DNA from: Candidatus Symbiothrix dinenymphae
GTDB taxonomy: Bacteria > Bacteroidota > Bacteroidia > Bacteroidales > Azobacteroidaceae
DNA: 64,000 nt
Reading direction: 5' to 3'
NCBI GenBank assembly: GCA_001417715.1
Contig: BBRT01000024.1
Coordinates: 1-64,000, forward strand
Positions 25,377 to 34,874 of this stretch are shown piece after piece (position 1 is the first letter of the stretch; every line of letters begins with the position of its first letter). The notes beneath the pieces were generated by a model. The model saw only the letters and a list, made by a program, of their open reading frames with translations, was not told the DNA's origin and did no database searches. The position numbers were made by a program, and so were the translations under genes.

Positions 25377-27176
25377 ATGTTTATTATTAGAAATTTTATT
25401 TTTCTGATTATGCTTATCGGATTGTCTGTCAACCATAAAGAGAATATGTCATGTGTGGCTGATGCGTATGTGAACGCTGTTGTGCAGGCGGGTGGAACGC
25501 CGGTGTTGATTCCGCTGACGGCGAATACGGCTCTGCTGGACGAGCTGTTGTCGCACCTCAGCGGCTTGATTATGACCGGTGGCGGCGATATTTTTTCGCC
25601 GATTTTTGGTGAAGCACTGCACCCGACTGTTACCGATTACGACCGCGCACGCGACAGTTACGACATTTATTTGGTGCAAAAGGCGATGGCTCTCAACCTG
25701 CCGCTACTGGGCATTTGTCGCGGGATGCAGGTGCTGAATGTTGCCCTTGGAGGCACGCTCATCCAGGATATTCCATCGCAAGTGCCGAAGTCAAAAATCC
25801 ACCACAGCCAAGAGGAGGAGCGAAAAGTGGGCACACATACAGTGCGTGTCGCGCCCGATTCACGGCTGTATGACATCGTCTGTCATTGCGGGCTTGACCC
25901 GCAATCCCCTGACAAGAGCACTCTGTCCGTCAATTCCTTCCATCATCAGGCAGTCGACAAAATTGCTGAAGGTATGAAAGCGGTGGCTTGGGCAGAGGAT
26001 GGCATTGTGGAGGCGATTGAGCCGGAAGTCGGCAAACAGTTTCTGCTCGCCGTGCAATGGCATCCCGAACATCGCGCGTTGGCAGAGTACGAACCCGACA
26101 AAAAACTCGTCCGAGAACTCACCACCGAAGCGGCTTTGTTTCAAAAGGTGAAAGAAATTCATTCGCGCATCTATACTATTGATTCACATTGCGATACGCC
26201 GATGTTTTTTCCCTACAAAATTGACATTGGACAGGGCAACAAGACATTTCAGGTGAATCCCGTTTTGCTCAACAAATCGGCGGAAGACCCGATACAAGAT
26301 TATCAACTGAAAGTGACCATCCCCAAGATGCAGGAGGGGATGCTGGATGCGGCATTTATGGTGGCATACCTGCATCAGGGCGCCCGCAATGCCAAAGCAT
26401 CGCAACAAGCAGTGGAAAAGACCGAAAACATTCTCAAAGAACTCATCCGACAAATCGAAAAAAACAACGCCACAGCAGGTTTAGCAAAGACTTCGGCAGA
26501 CCTGAAACGGCTAAAAAGCGAAGGCAAAAAAGCCATTTTTATGGGCATCGAAAACGGCTACGGTCTGGGCAAAGACATCCGCAACGTGCAAAAATTCGCC
26601 GACATGGGCGTGCGCTACATCACGCTGTCGCACAATGGCGACAATGACATTTGCGATGCCGCCAACAAGAGCAAAACCACCCACAACGGCTTGAGCGACT
26701 ATGGCAAAACCGTTGTCCGCGAGATGAATCGCTGCGGCATCATGGTCGATATTTCGCACACCTCCGAAAAAACTTCGTTTGATGTGCTGGCAGTCAGCAC
26801 CAAGCCCATCATCGCCTCCCATTCGTCCGCCAAAGCGGTGTACGACCATCCGCGCAATGTGTCCGACAAGTTGCTGCGCGCCATCGCCGCCAAAGGCGGC
26901 GTCATTCAGGTGTGCCTGTACAGCGGTTTTTTGAAGGAAAAAGGCAAGGCAACCATCAGCGACGCCGTTGACCACATCGACCACATAGTGAAAACAGTGG
27001 GCATCAACCACGTGGGCATAGGCTCCGACTTCGACGGCGGCAGCGAACTCGCCGACGCCAAAGGCACCAACGACCTGCCCAAAATCACAATGGAACTGCT
27101 CCGGCGAGGCTATTCAGAGAGCGACATAGCCAAGATTTGGGGCGGGAATCTGATGCGAGTGCTGGATGAGTTATGA
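25377..27176 (+). CDS. Fusion of peptidase C26 (class I amidotransferase-like) and membrane dipeptidase (M19)
   Basis: A 599-aa two-domain hydrolase. The N-terminal half is a gamma-glutamyl hydrolase/class I glutamine amidotransferase fold with triad Cys114 (GICRGMQ), His229 and Glu231 (QWHPEH). The C-terminal half (from about 270) is a renal-dipeptidase-like M19 domain: TIDSHCDTPM, MGIENGYGL, SHTS, ASHSSAKAVYDHPRN and GSDFDGG supply zinc ligands. The combination suggests successive attack on gamma-glutamyl and dipeptide bonds, as in glutathione or peptidoglycan-fragment turnover (inference). A palindromic repeat adds HCGLDPQSP around residues 170-178, between the amidotransferase Cys and His. 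The N-terminus has a hydrophobic stretch that may anchor or export it. Confidence 0.88.
   Translation: MFIIRNFIFLIMLIGLSVNHKENMSCVADAYVNAVVQAGGTPVLIPLTANTALLDELLSHLSGLIMTGGGDIFSPIFGEALHPTVTDYDRARDSYDIYLVQKAMALNLPLLGICRGMQVLNVALGGTLIQDIPSQVPKSKIHHSQEEERKVGTHTVRVAPDSRLYDIVCHCGLDPQSPDKSTLSVNSFHHQAVDKIAEGMKAVAWAEDGIVEAIEPEVGKQFLLAVQWHPEHRALAEYEPDKKLVRELTTEAALFQKVKEIHSRIYTIDSHCDTPMFFPYKIDIGQGNKTFQVNPVLLNKSAEDPIQDYQLKVTIPKMQEGMLDAAFMVAYLHQGARNAKASQQAVEKTENILKELIRQIEKNNATAGLAKTSADLKRLKSEGKKAIFMGIENGYGLGKDIRNVQKFADMGVRYITLSHNGDNDICDAANKSKTTHNGLSDYGKTVVREMNRCGIMVDISHTSEKTSFDVLAVSTKPIIASHSSAKAVYDHPRNVSDKLLRAIAAKGGVIQVCLYSGFLKEKGKATISDAVDHIDHIVKTVGINHVGIGSDFDGGSELADAKGTNDLPKITMELLRRGYSESDIAKIWGGNLMRVLDEL
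25882..25909 (+). repeat. Palindromic repeat unit inside the C26 domain
   Basis: Full direct unit, in frame, read as [10 protein letters not shown]. Confidence 0.95.
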
Positions 27177-27212
27177 TTGTTTCGATGATTTGTTGCCAAT
27201 CCACGCAACCAA

Positions 27213-29177
27213 CTACAAATTCTTCTCTATCTCTGCCTTCATTTTCGCCGCACCGGGGAAGCCCGTTTGCTTGTAGGTTTGCTTACCGTTTTTGTCGTAG
27301 ATAAGGTAGGTGGGGACGCCCGACACCGGAATAGTTTTGCTCCAATAACTCCACTGTGCATCGCTTACGCGGTAATGGTTGCCCGCGATGTCGGGGAGCA
27401 TTTTGCGCCACAAGCTAAGCGGCGAGGTTTCACCCGTGAGGTAGATATAGACTACGTCTTTGCCCGACAATTCCTCCTTGAGCGGCTTTATTTCTTTGTT
27501 GGCTTGCAAGCACGGACCGCACCACGTTGCCCAAAAATCCACCACCGCCACCTTGCCCTTGTAATTGGCGAGGATGGTGCCGAGTAGTTTTTCGTTGCTC
27601 GCTTGAGGCGTTTCGTGCATAATGCTGCCATTGGTGCCGGTGGATTGCGCCAATATCTTTTGCAATTGGTCGCTTGTGGTTATCAGGAGTTCGGCAACCT
27701 CCTTGTGGCTCACAGCAGCGGTTATCTCCTGTTTTTCGGCATCTGTCAACACTTCTGCCGTTTTCTCAAAACGCTCGGAATACATAGTTGCATACGCAAT
27801 GTCCATCAAGAGCGTATGCCCATCGCCGAGTAGCGGAGTAATTTTTTCCTTAAAGTACGCAAACCGCTCGCCGACAGAGGGATTGCCCTGCAGCAAAAAT
27901 ACATCAATATTGATTAAAGCCTTTACAAAGTGCTTGTAGTAGTCGGTAAACACCAAATCGTCCGTTAGCAAATCCTTCAAAAACGAATAGTATTCCAACG
28001 AGGGTTTAGGCGCCTTGTATCCTGCTTTTTTGGGGGCTGTGCTTTCGGTTGCCCAATAATATGCAGCTTCTTGGATACTGCCATAAAACACAAGGCGAAC
28101 AAACCCTTCACCACGAATAATGACTTCGGCAAAGCGTTTTACGGTTGGCGAGATGTCATCAGGGATTTTTTCTAATTCGCGCTTCATATCGTCAAGCACA
28201 TATTGCTTGTACGTTTGCGGCGACATATTTGCTGTTGCCTTTAAAAACGCCGTATAATCGTTGTCATTCTTCGTATCGGCAAAAATCGTTTTTATATCGG
28301 AAGGGGAAAATCTGCCCGAAGTGTAAATAAATTCGGAGTCGTTCGGTTCTTTGTCGGCGCGGTGGCGGGCATGTCGGCGCGATTTTTTGCGCAGGTCAAC
28401 GTATATTTCCTGCTCCTCGCCCGGCACCACAAAGGTATAAAGTTCCGAACCGGCAGCCAAAATGAGCATTATTTGCGGTTTATTGATGGGCAACTCGCCT
28501 TCAAAAGAGCCGTCGTCAGCCACTTTCAGTGTTATGGGAGTGTTGTCGGGGTCAAAAAGTTCGTTGGCAACCACCTCCACCGAAAGCCCCATATCCTTGT
28601 GGTATCCCAGCAATTGTCCGCGCAGGATGGTTTTCTTGGTGGTGACAAACGGCTCGGGTAGAGGTTTTGTGTTGTCATTCTTGGGCAGAGGGATGGTCTG
28701 CAATTTGGCACCGGGCAAGAGATAAATTCCCCATGTCTTGAAACATCCTTCGCAATCGCTTTCGATGAAGTCAATTTTGGTAACATTGGGCGGCAATGGC
28801 GGGAAATAGAGCGCAAATGAATGCTCGCCCGACTCGGGCATATTAAACTCCTCGTCCAGCCCGATGCCCTCGGCGCGAGTAACGATGAGTTTTTGGCTGT
28901 CGTCACTTTTGCCGCTCTCGCGGATGTAGGTTTTGCTGTCGATGCGTATCCACTGCTTGGGAGTGAAATAAGCATCGATGTGCAGCACGGTAGCCGTATC
29001 GCTCATCTCAATTTTGCGGACTTGGAGCGTACCCATATTCCACACGTCAAACACAGGATTTTCAACCACAGCGGGGCGTTTCTCGCTGCAAGCCGTCAGC
29101 ATCGCGCAGGTGCAGGCGGTCAGAAGGGTAGTCTTCTTCATAGTACTGATAATCTCGTTTACTTTCAAATTTTTCAT
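27213..29177 (-). CDS. TlpA-type thioredoxin-fold lipoprotein
   Basis: A 654-aa periplasmic-side lipoprotein. The lipobox lies in TACTCAMLTAC (Cys30 from this start), a long region without recognised catalytic motifs follows, and a C-terminal TlpA/ResA-like thioredoxin domain has active site WCGPC (552-556) and cis-proline motif SGVPTYLIYD. It would reduce or isomerise disulfides or support cytochrome maturation; no specific partner is nearby. The ATG at 29177 fits the promoter spacing. A start at 29141 (MKKTTLLTACTCAM) gives a tidier lipoprotein signal and is a real alternative. Confidence 0.85.
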   Translation of the reverse strand: MKNLKVNEIISTMKKTTLLTACTCAMLTACSEKRPAVVENPVFDVWNMGTLQVRKIEMSDTATVLHIDAYFTPKQWIRIDSKTYIRESGKSDDSQKLIVTRAEGIGLDEEFNMPESGEHSFALYFPPLPPNVTKIDFIESDCEGCFKTWGIYLLPGAKLQTIPLPKNDNTKPLPEPFVTTKKTILRGQLLGYHKDMGLSVEVVANELFDPDNTPITLKVADDGSFEGELPINKPQIMLILAAGSELYTFVVPGEEQEIYVDLRKKSRRHARHRADKEPNDSEFIYTSGRFSPSDIKTIFADTKNDNDYTAFLKATANMSPQTYKQYVLDDMKRELEKIPDDISPTVKRFAEVIIRGEGFVRLVFYGSIQEAAYYWATESTAPKKAGYKAPKPSLEYYSFLKDLLTDDLVFTDYYKHFVKALINIDVFLLQGNPSVGERFAYFKEKITPLLGDGHTLLMDIAYATMYSERFEKTAEVLTDAEKQEITAAVSHKEVAELLITTSDQLQKILAQSTGTNGSIMHETPQASNEKLLGTILANYKGKVAVVDFWATWCGPCLQANKEIKPLKEELSGKDVVYIYLTGETSPLSLWRKMLPDIAGNHYRVSDAQWSYWSKTIPVSGVPTYLIYDKNGKQTYKQTGFPGAAKMKAEIEKNL

Positions 29178-29203
29178 AAAATCATTTTTTTTAATTGACG
29201 CTA

Positions 29204-29211
29204 CAAAGATA
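29204..29211 (-). promoter_or_regulatory. -7 box of the TlpA-like lipoprotein gene
   Basis: TATCTTTG on the minus strand, 26 nt before the ATG at 29177. Confidence 0.7.
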
Positions 29212-29286
29212 TGAAAAATTTATGAATTAGCAACTACATTTCAAATATTCGTCAGGCTGGGATATGCCGGGCTTTCTGCCCGTTCT

Positions 29287-29383
29287 GTCATTGCGGGCTT
29301 GACCCGCAATCCCCTGGAAAAGAGCCGAATGCTGAACTACAAGGCGATGTAGAACATGGGATTGCGGTCAAGCCCGCAATGAC
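29287..29383. repeat. Composite of two opposed palindromic units with conserved spacer
   Basis: Direct unit at 29287-29314, inverted unit (one G shorter) at 29358-29383. The 43-bp spacer (TGGAAAAGAGCCGAATG and following, ending AGAACAT) resembles, in opposite orientation, the spacer at 9993-10035. The inverted unit supplies the 3' end of the acyltransferase gene. Confidence 0.92.
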
Positions 29384-30201
29384 GAATACACTTGTTTTTC
29401 CACCTCTTTCGCCCACTGTTGGGCTGTTTTTGAGGCATCGAATGTTTGCCAGGGGATTGCTTTTCCGAAGTGGATGGAGAATGTTGAGCCTCGTGATTTG
29501 AACATTTCGCCGGGCAGGAGTAGCATCTCTAAATTGACCTTCAGTCCCAACTTTTGCCTAAGTTGTGCGAAGGTGTAAAAAAAGTTTGAGTTGTGCGCGT
29601 CGAAATAGACGGGGATGATGTCGCGCCGGTATTCGACCGCTTTTGTGATGAACATTTTTTTCCACTCCAAATCGTGAATTTGCCCGTGGTTTTTGCGCGA
29701 ACACAATCCTGCCGGAAATGTAATGATTTGATTTTCAGATGCAAACGCCTCATTCAGCAGACTGACGGCACCCAAACCCTGCGCCCCATGCTTGTTGATG
29801 GGGATAAAAATGTCCTGCAGCGGTTTTAAGAAATAGAGAATGTCGTTGACCAAATAGCGAATTTTCTCATCGTAGCGTTCGCCCAGCACAGCCGACAGAC
29901 AGATGCCGTCTAAGCCTCCCAACGGGTGATTGGAGGCGAAAATGCAGCGATGCGTGGCTTCCGGGAGGTTTTCGGTGCCGCGCAATTCGAGGGTCAGGTT
30001 GAAATCCTCCGCCACTTTTTGCTGCATAAATTGCACGCCTGTCAGCCCGTGACCTCTGCGCAGACACTCGTTCAACTGCTCCTGACACAGCAACCGGCTC
30101 AACCAACCGACCACGAAGCGCGGAATTTTGCGTGCCAATTGGGGTGCTTTTGCCCGCAATATCGCCTGCAAGTCTATCTGAAATAGTTCTTTCGTTTCCA
30201 T
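29368..30201 (-). CDS. 1-acyl-glycerol-3-phosphate acyltransferase-like protein
   Basis: A 277-aa PlsC-superfamily acyltransferase with the HX4D motif NHPLGGLD (His92, Asp98) and block III-like FPAGLCSRK. It would acylate a lysophospholipid or the related ornithine/aminolipid precursors found in Bacteroidetes; the substrate is uncertain. The start at 30201 (METKELF) is taken because the upstream -7 box lies just before it; an in-frame ATG at 30222 precedes the promoter. The last residues SSLRA and the TGA stop come from a palindromic repeat. Confidence 0.85.
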   Translation of the reverse strand: METKELFQIDLQAILRAKAPQLARKIPRFVVGWLSRLLCQEQLNECLRRGHGLTGVQFMQQKVAEDFNLTLELRGTENLPEATHRCIFASNHPLGGLDGICLSAVLGERYDEKIRYLVNDILYFLKPLQDIFIPINKHGAQGLGAVSLLNEAFASENQIITFPAGLCSRKNHGQIHDLEWKKMFITKAVEYRRDIIPVYFDAHNSNFFYTFAQLRQKLGLKVNLEMLLLPGEMFKSRGSTFSIHFGKAIPWQTFDASKTAQQWAKEVEKQVYSSLRA

Positions 30202-30211
30202 AATTTGCCCG

Positions 30212-30219
30212 CAAAAATA
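30212..30219 (-). promoter_or_regulatory. -7 box of the acyltransferase gene
   Basis: TATTTTTG on the minus strand, 10 nt before the ATG, divergent from the pyrF promoter. Confidence 0.5.
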
Positions 30220-30251
30220 CAAAATAGTTATGAGTTATGAGTTATTTTTTG

Positions 30252-30259
30252 TACTTTTG
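30252..30259 (+). promoter_or_regulatory. -7 box of pyrF
   Basis: TACTTTTG, 19 nt before the ATG at 30279. Confidence 0.7.
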
Positions 30260-30278
30260 CACAAAATTATTATACAAA

Positions 30279-31115
30279 ATGACAAAACAAGATTTATTTG
30301 AAAACATCACACGCAAACAATCATTTCTTTGCGTGGGTTTGGACGCGGATTTGCAGAAAATCCCGCGACATTTGATGCGGGAGAAAGACCCGATTTTTTC
30401 TTTCAACAAGGCTATTGTGGATGCCACATCGCTCTTTTGTGTGGCTTACAAGCCCAATTTGGCTTTTTATGAAAGTCACGGTGTGCAGGGGCAGGACTCG
30501 CTGGATAGGACGGTGAGTTACATCAAGGAAAACTACCCCGACCAGTTTCTCATCGGCGATGCCAAGCGCGGCGACATCGGCAACACATCCGAAATGTATG
30601 CCCGTGCTTTTTTTGAAGTCTCGTGTTACGATGCCGTCACAGTATCTCCTTACATGGGTGAAGACAGCGTGAAGCCGTTTTTGAATCGTCCCAAAAAGTG
30701 GGCGATTGTGTTGGCTTTGACCTCCAACGCAGGTGCCAACGACTTTCAAATGACCGCAGACGCGAACGGCGAACGGCTCTTTGAAAAAGTCCTCCGCAAG
30801 TCCAAAGAATGGGGAACGGACGAAGAAATGATGTACGTGGTGGGTGCCACACAGGGCAAAATGCTGGAAGACATCCGGCGAATTGTCCCCAACCACTTCC
30901 TGCTCGTGCCCGGCATAGGCGCACAAGGGGGAAGCCTCGAAGAAGTTGCCCGATACGGGATGAACAGCCAATGCGGGTTGCTCGTAAACTCCTCGCGACA
31001 AATCATTTACGCCGACGATACCCGCCAATTCGACGAAACTGCTTACAAGGAAGCCCGAAAATTGCAGGAAGAAATGGAGGTCTATTTACGTAAATTCCCC
31101 AAAAATCATGCGTAA
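30279..31115 (+). CDS. pyrF: Orotidine 5'-phosphate decarboxylase
   Basis: A 278-aa OMP decarboxylase of the longer subfamily (final step of UMP synthesis). Diagnostic segments are [27 protein letters not shown], the catalytic [18 protein letters not shown] and VPGIGAQGG near the phosphate site. The start is at 30279 because the promoter box falls after the earlier in-frame ATG at 30237. The 3' end overlaps the HD-domain gene by 8 nt, so the two are translationally linked. Confidence 0.95.
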   Translation: MTKQDLFENITRKQSFLCVGLDADLQKIPRHLMREKDPIFSFNKAIVDATSLFCVAYKPNLAFYESHGVQGQDSLDRTVSYIKENYPDQFLIGDAKRGDIGNTSEMYARAFFEVSCYDAVTVSPYMGEDSVKPFLNRPKKWAIVLALTSNAGANDFQMTADANGERLFEKVLRKSKEWGTDEEMMYVVGATQGKMLEDIRRIVPNHFLLVPGIGAQGGSLEEVARYGMNSQCGLLVNSSRQIIYADDTRQFDETAYKEARKLQEEMEVYLRKFPKNHA

Positions 31116-32328
31116 AATAATCAACGACCCCGTTTTTGGGTTTATCAACATCCCTAACGACTTTGTTTACAGCATCATTCAGCACCCCTATTTTCAGCGA
31201 CTGACACGCATTAAACAGTTGGGAGTCATCCACTTAGTCTATCCGGGCGCGCAACACACGCGCATGTCGCATTCCCTTGGCGCGATGCACCTGATGAGCG
31301 AAGCCATCTCGCAACTGCGCTCCAAAGACCACGTCATCACGCCCGAAGAGGAAGATGCTGCGTTGGCGTGTATCCTGATGCACGATTTGGGGCACGGACC
31401 GTTCTCTCACGTGCTGGAAGACACTTTGGTGACGGAGATTTCGCACGAAGAAATTTCGCTGATGCTGATGGAAAAGATGAATGACACATTGGGCGGACAA
31501 CTCTCCACCGCCATCGCGATTTTCAAAAATGAATATCCCAAACGCTTTTTGCACCAGTTGGTTAGCGGGCAGTTGGATGTTGACCGGCTCGATTATCTGC
31601 GCCGCGACAGTTTTTTCACCGGCGTTACCGAAGGCAATATCGGCTCGGCACGCATCATTAAGATGCTCAATATCCACGACGACCGCCTCGTGGTGGAAGT
31701 TAAGGGCATTTATTCCATCGAAAATTTCCTTATGGCACGCCGCCTGATGTATTGGCAGGTCTATTTGCACAAAACTGCCCTCGCAGCAGAACGAATGTTG
31801 ATAAACGTGCTGAAGCGCGCCCAAGAATTGACATGTCATTGCGGGCTTGACAACCTATTTGCATCCCCTGCCTTGCAATATTTTTTGCACAATAAGGTGG
31901 ACAAGCACACCTTTTTGACCGACCCTGAGGCATTGGAACATTTTGCCAATTTGGACGACAACGATATTTGGTCGGCTCTGAAAGTGTGGTCGCAACACGA
32001 GGATAAGGTGCTGTCGCTGTTGAGTTTAGGACTGCTTAACCGCCGCTTGTTCAAGATTGAAGTGGAGTTGCAACCATTTTCGCCCGAATACATCGCCGAA
32101 AAACGCCAACAATTGGCAGAGAAACATAACCTGTCGCCCGAAGAACTCGATTACTTGGTAGCCTCCAACGAAATCACATCCAATATGTACAACGAAGCAG
32201 ACGACAGCATTGACATTCTGTACAAAAACGGCACCACCAAAAACATTGCCGAAGCCTCCGATATGCTCAACATCCAACTGCTCTCCAAAAAAGTCAAAAA
32301 ATACTATTTGTGCTTTTTACGGAGTTAG
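31108..32328 (+). CDS. HD-domain phosphohydrolase
   Basis: A 406-aa metal-dependent HD hydrolase of the dNTPase-like family: NPVFG-type N-terminus ([11 protein letters not shown]), first His in [16 protein letters not shown] pair in [15 protein letters not shown], and a later aspartate in [13 protein letters not shown]. Related proteins act on (d)NTPs or nucleotide second messengers. Being coupled to pyrF suggests nucleotide metabolism, though this pairing may be only positional. Codons at 31835-31870 contain a decayed copy of the palindromic repeat ([12 protein letters not shown]), placed just before the conserved [10 protein letters not shown]. Confidence 0.88.
   Translation: MRKIINDPVFGFINIPNDFVYSIIQHPYFQRLTRIKQLGVIHLVYPGAQHTRMSHSLGAMHLMSEAISQLRSKDHVITPEEEDAALACILMHDLGHGPFSHVLEDTLVTEISHEEISLMLMEKMNDTLGGQLSTAIAIFKNEYPKRFLHQLVSGQLDVDRLDYLRRDSFFTGVTEGNIGSARIIKMLNIHDDRLVVEVKGIYSIENFLMARRLMYWQVYLHKTALAAERMLINVLKRAQELTCHCGLDNLFASPALQYFLHNKVDKHTFLTDPEALEHFANLDDNDIWSALKVWSQHEDKVLSLLSLGLLNRRLFKIEVELQPFSPEYIAEKRQQLAEKHNLSPEELDYLVASNEITSNMYNEADDSIDILYKNGTTKNIAEASDMLNIQLLSKKVKKYYLCFLRS
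31835..31870 (+). repeat. Degenerate palindromic repeat inside the HD gene
   Basis: The first 17 bases match the left half exactly (GTCATTGCGGGCTTGAC). The right half is eroded, leaving CATCCCCTG. It gives HCGLD in frame. Confidence 0.8.
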
Positions 32329-32354
32329 GCAGAATTGGAGGTTGATACATCACA

Positions 32355-33173
32355 TCATCGAGCCACAATGTTTCCGAAATCTTTCCATACTTCGGCAGCA
32401 CGGTAAGCTTCTACCGCTTCAGCAGGCACATAGAGGGTGAGTTTGCCTATGGATACCCCACTGAATACATTACCTGCGATGGTCTGCGGCACAGGATTCC
32501 GGTTGGCTACGCTTGTTAGCCCGCGGCACATAAAAAACGCCCGCTCGCCAATGTCGGTAACACTACCGGGAATGGTAACAGAGCGAAGCCCGCTGCAATC
32601 GGAAAAAGTGGCAGACCCAATGCCAATAACCCCGTCAGGAATGGTCACAGAGACCAATTTGCTGCCGACAAAAGCATCATTCGCGATGTGGACAACGCCG
32701 GCGGGAATGGAAAACAGCGAGTCTTGTTTTCCCACAGGATAGAGCAGCAACGCATCCTGAAAGTAGTTGTAAAGCACCCCATCAACCGAGCGATATTGCA
32801 GATTTGCAACAGCTACATTGATAGCAGTCAGCGCATTACATCCCGAAAACGCCCAACTCCCAACGTTGGTAACACTACCGGGAATAGTGACGGAGGTGAG
32901 CGCACTGAAATCGTTAAAAGCACCCCACCCGATGCTGATAACACCCTCCTTGACGACCACCTTCTTAATAGCAGCACTCGAAGCAGACCATGGTGGGGTT
33001 TTGTCGCCCACATAATCGTCCATTGCCGCAGACCCACTAATAGTGAGGGTGCCGCCACTCAGTTTTGCGGTAACATCGGCTGGCGTTTCGCTGCCAACGT
33101 TCCACGTCTCTGCAAACGCTGTGCTGAAAGCGAACAGCGCAATTGCCGACAAATAAATCTTTTTTGTTTTCAT
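32355..33173 (-). CDS. Secreted BspA-type leucine-rich-repeat protein
   Basis: A 272-aa protein with signal peptide (MKTKKIYLSAIALFAFSTAFA) and BspA-like LRR_5 repeats (ALTSVTIPGSVTNVGSWAFSGC, LVSVTIPDGVIGIGSATFSDC, LRSVTIPGSVTDIGERAFFMC). The C-terminus (LTLYVPAEAVEAYRAAEVW) is the usual end of this family. There is no T9SS domain or lipobox. Such proteins are often surface or secreted adhesins; the target is unknown. Confidence 0.88.
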   Translation of the reverse strand: MKTKKIYLSAIALFAFSTAFAETWNVGSETPADVTAKLSGGTLTISGSAAMDDYVGDKTPPWSASSAAIKKVVVKEGVISIGWGAFNDFSALTSVTIPGSVTNVGSWAFSGCNALTAINVAVANLQYRSVDGVLYNYFQDALLLYPVGKQDSLFSIPAGVVHIANDAFVGSKLVSVTIPDGVIGIGSATFSDCSGLRSVTIPGSVTDIGERAFFMCRGLTSVANRNPVPQTIAGNVFSGVSIGKLTLYVPAEAVEAYRAAEVWKDFGNIVAR

Positions 33174-33222
33174 ACCTGTACTTTTTTTTTATAACAAAAT
33201 ATTTTATAGTAAATTTCGGCTG

Positions 33223-33230
33223 CAAAGATA
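33223..33230 (-). promoter_or_regulatory. -7 box of the LRR gene
   Basis: TATCTTTG on the minus strand, 49 nt before the ATG. Confidence 0.6.
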
Positions 33231-33392
33231 TGAAATAATTATGAAATATCAATTATCATTTATCAGCTATTTCAGGGCAAACGCATCTTAATTTATGTTA
33301 AATAAAACAGAAGTCGCGCTACAACTACTCCAAACGGGGTTAAATTTGAAAGGAACCGGCTCAAGAGTACTTTGTCATGGCGGGAGTACTTT

Positions 33393-33420
33393 GTCATGGT
33401 GGGCTTGACCCGCCATCCCC
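33393..33420 (+). repeat. Variant palindromic repeat unit
   Basis: GTCATGGTGGGCTTGAC followed by CCGCCATCCCC. The TGG/CCA changes are compensatory, one in each arm, so the palindrome is conserved. Confidence 0.85.
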
Positions 33421-33493
33421 TGAGAAGGAACCTAATGTTGCGCAACCTCGCAGTCGCTATGGTACCGAGCACGCACGCTGTGTGTTGCCTCTG

Positions 33494-34840
33494 CTACAAT
33501 CCCAAAGTCTTATCCAAATCAGCCTTCGCCGTCAAATAGTCGGATATGGCTTGCTGATATGACAGGTTTGATTGTGTCATTGCCACCGCGGCATTTTGCA
33601 ATTCGAGCATAGTACCCATACCTGTTTCGTAGCGTTTTGCAGAAATTTCATACGCCTTTTGCGAGAGCGTAACGGCTTTTTTTGCTGCGTCCATTTGCTT
33701 TGTTGCTTTGTTCATGTTGTCGCGCGAAGTGAGAGCCGCCACAGTTAGTTGATTTTCAGCATAATCGCGCTGTATTTGCAACTCCTGAGCCTGTATTTTT
33801 AGTTGTCTGTCTTTGTGATAATTGGTAACGTGCAAAATGGGTACGCTCAATTGCAATCCAACTATAAAGCCCTGTCCGAACCATTCTGTGTGTGCCGGCT
33901 GAACTCCCGCCTGAGGATTGAACAAGCTGGCTGCTGCTTTATCCGATTGACCGGCATAAGTGTATTGACCAAAAGCCGCCAATGTGGGCATCCATTGTGT
34001 TTGCTGTATTCCCAATGCCTTTTTCGTTTGCAGATATTGAATATCCAACTGTTTCAAATCGGTGTTGTTGCTCAATTCAATGTCGCGGTTGGCGTTCAGT
34101 CCGAAAACATCGTTTTCAAAATCGGCAAGACTGCCTTGTACGAGCAATTCTACTGACATTTCCACGCCCATCAACACTTTTAAATATAACTTTGCCTGTT
34201 CAATGCCATTTTCAACCTGCAACAAATTAGGCTGCAAATTGGTCATCTGCACCTCTGCCGAAACGCAATCATACTCGGCGACTACTCCTGCCTCAAAGCG
34301 TTTTTTGGCTTGCTTGTAATTTTCCTCGGCAAGCGCATAGCCGTCTTGCAGCACTTTGTAGGAATCTTGCGCCAGCAGAATGCCGTAATAAGCCTTCGTT
34401 ACATCGTTGCGCAACGTGATTTTCGAGGCACGCGCCTTTTCTACGGCTAATTGCATGTCCAAATTGCTCATCTGAATTGATTTCCACAACGCCGGCACCA
34501 CAAGAGGCAATGACAACTGCAATCCAACCGAAGCAGTCCAGTCGGTTGGCAAGTCGATTACCATTCCGGCTAAAGCCATCGTTGCCGGCGATAAATATTT
34601 ACCATATTGCGCCGTACCGTCCACCGTAGGCAACAATCCATACCAGGCCGCCTTTTTGGAATAATCCACCCGCACCAATTCATGGTCGGCAATCTTAATC
34701 GTAGGGCTTTCGCTGAGCGCAATTTCGAGGGCTTTGTCTAAGTTCACCTCTAACTTTTGATTTTGTGCCTCCATCGTAGGAAGCCCCAGCGTCATTACTA
34801 ACGCCATCACAATCATCTTTTTTTCTAAAACTAATTTCAT
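33494..34840 (-). CDS. TolC family outer-membrane protein
   Basis: A 448-aa outer-membrane channel protein. The signal peptide ends near METEAQ-like MEAQ (about residue 25), with paired TolC motifs (LDKALEIALSESPTIKI at the start; YETGMGTMLELQNAAVAMTQSN in the second half). It lies 34 nt downstream of a TetR gene on the same strand, a typical regulated efflux arrangement. The adaptor and RND transporter genes that normally follow are missing; a repeat-rich spacer occurs instead. Confidence 0.9.
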   Translation of the reverse strand: MKLVLEKKMIVMALVMTLGLPTMEAQNQKLEVNLDKALEIALSESPTIKIADHELVRVDYSKKAAWYGLLPTVDGTAQYGKYLSPATMALAGMVIDLPTDWTASVGLQLSLPLVVPALWKSIQMSNLDMQLAVEKARASKITLRNDVTKAYYGILLAQDSYKVLQDGYALAEENYKQAKKRFEAGVVAEYDCVSAEVQMTNLQPNLLQVENGIEQAKLYLKVLMGVEMSVELLVQGSLADFENDVFGLNANRDIELSNNTDLKQLDIQYLQTKKALGIQQTQWMPTLAAFGQYTYAGQSDKAAASLFNPQAGVQPAHTEWFGQGFIVGLQLSVPILHVTNYHKDRQLKIQAQELQIQRDYAENQLTVAALTSRDNMNKATKQMDAAKKAVTLSQKAYEISAKRYETGMGTMLELQNAAVAMTQSNLSYQQAISDYLTAKADLDKTLGL

Positions 34841-34874
34841 TTTATTTTATAATTATTGTTATTTGTATTTCTTG

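Larger units (their letters stand above)
33174..33493. other. 320-bp intergenic region with promoter and degenerate repeats
   Basis: Contains the LRR gene promoter, a partial palindromic copy at 33374-33384 (GTCATGGCGGG) and a variant full unit at 33393-33420. After it comes TGAGAAGGAACCTAATGTTG, which resembles the flank of other copies. No gene was recognised. Confidence 0.7.
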
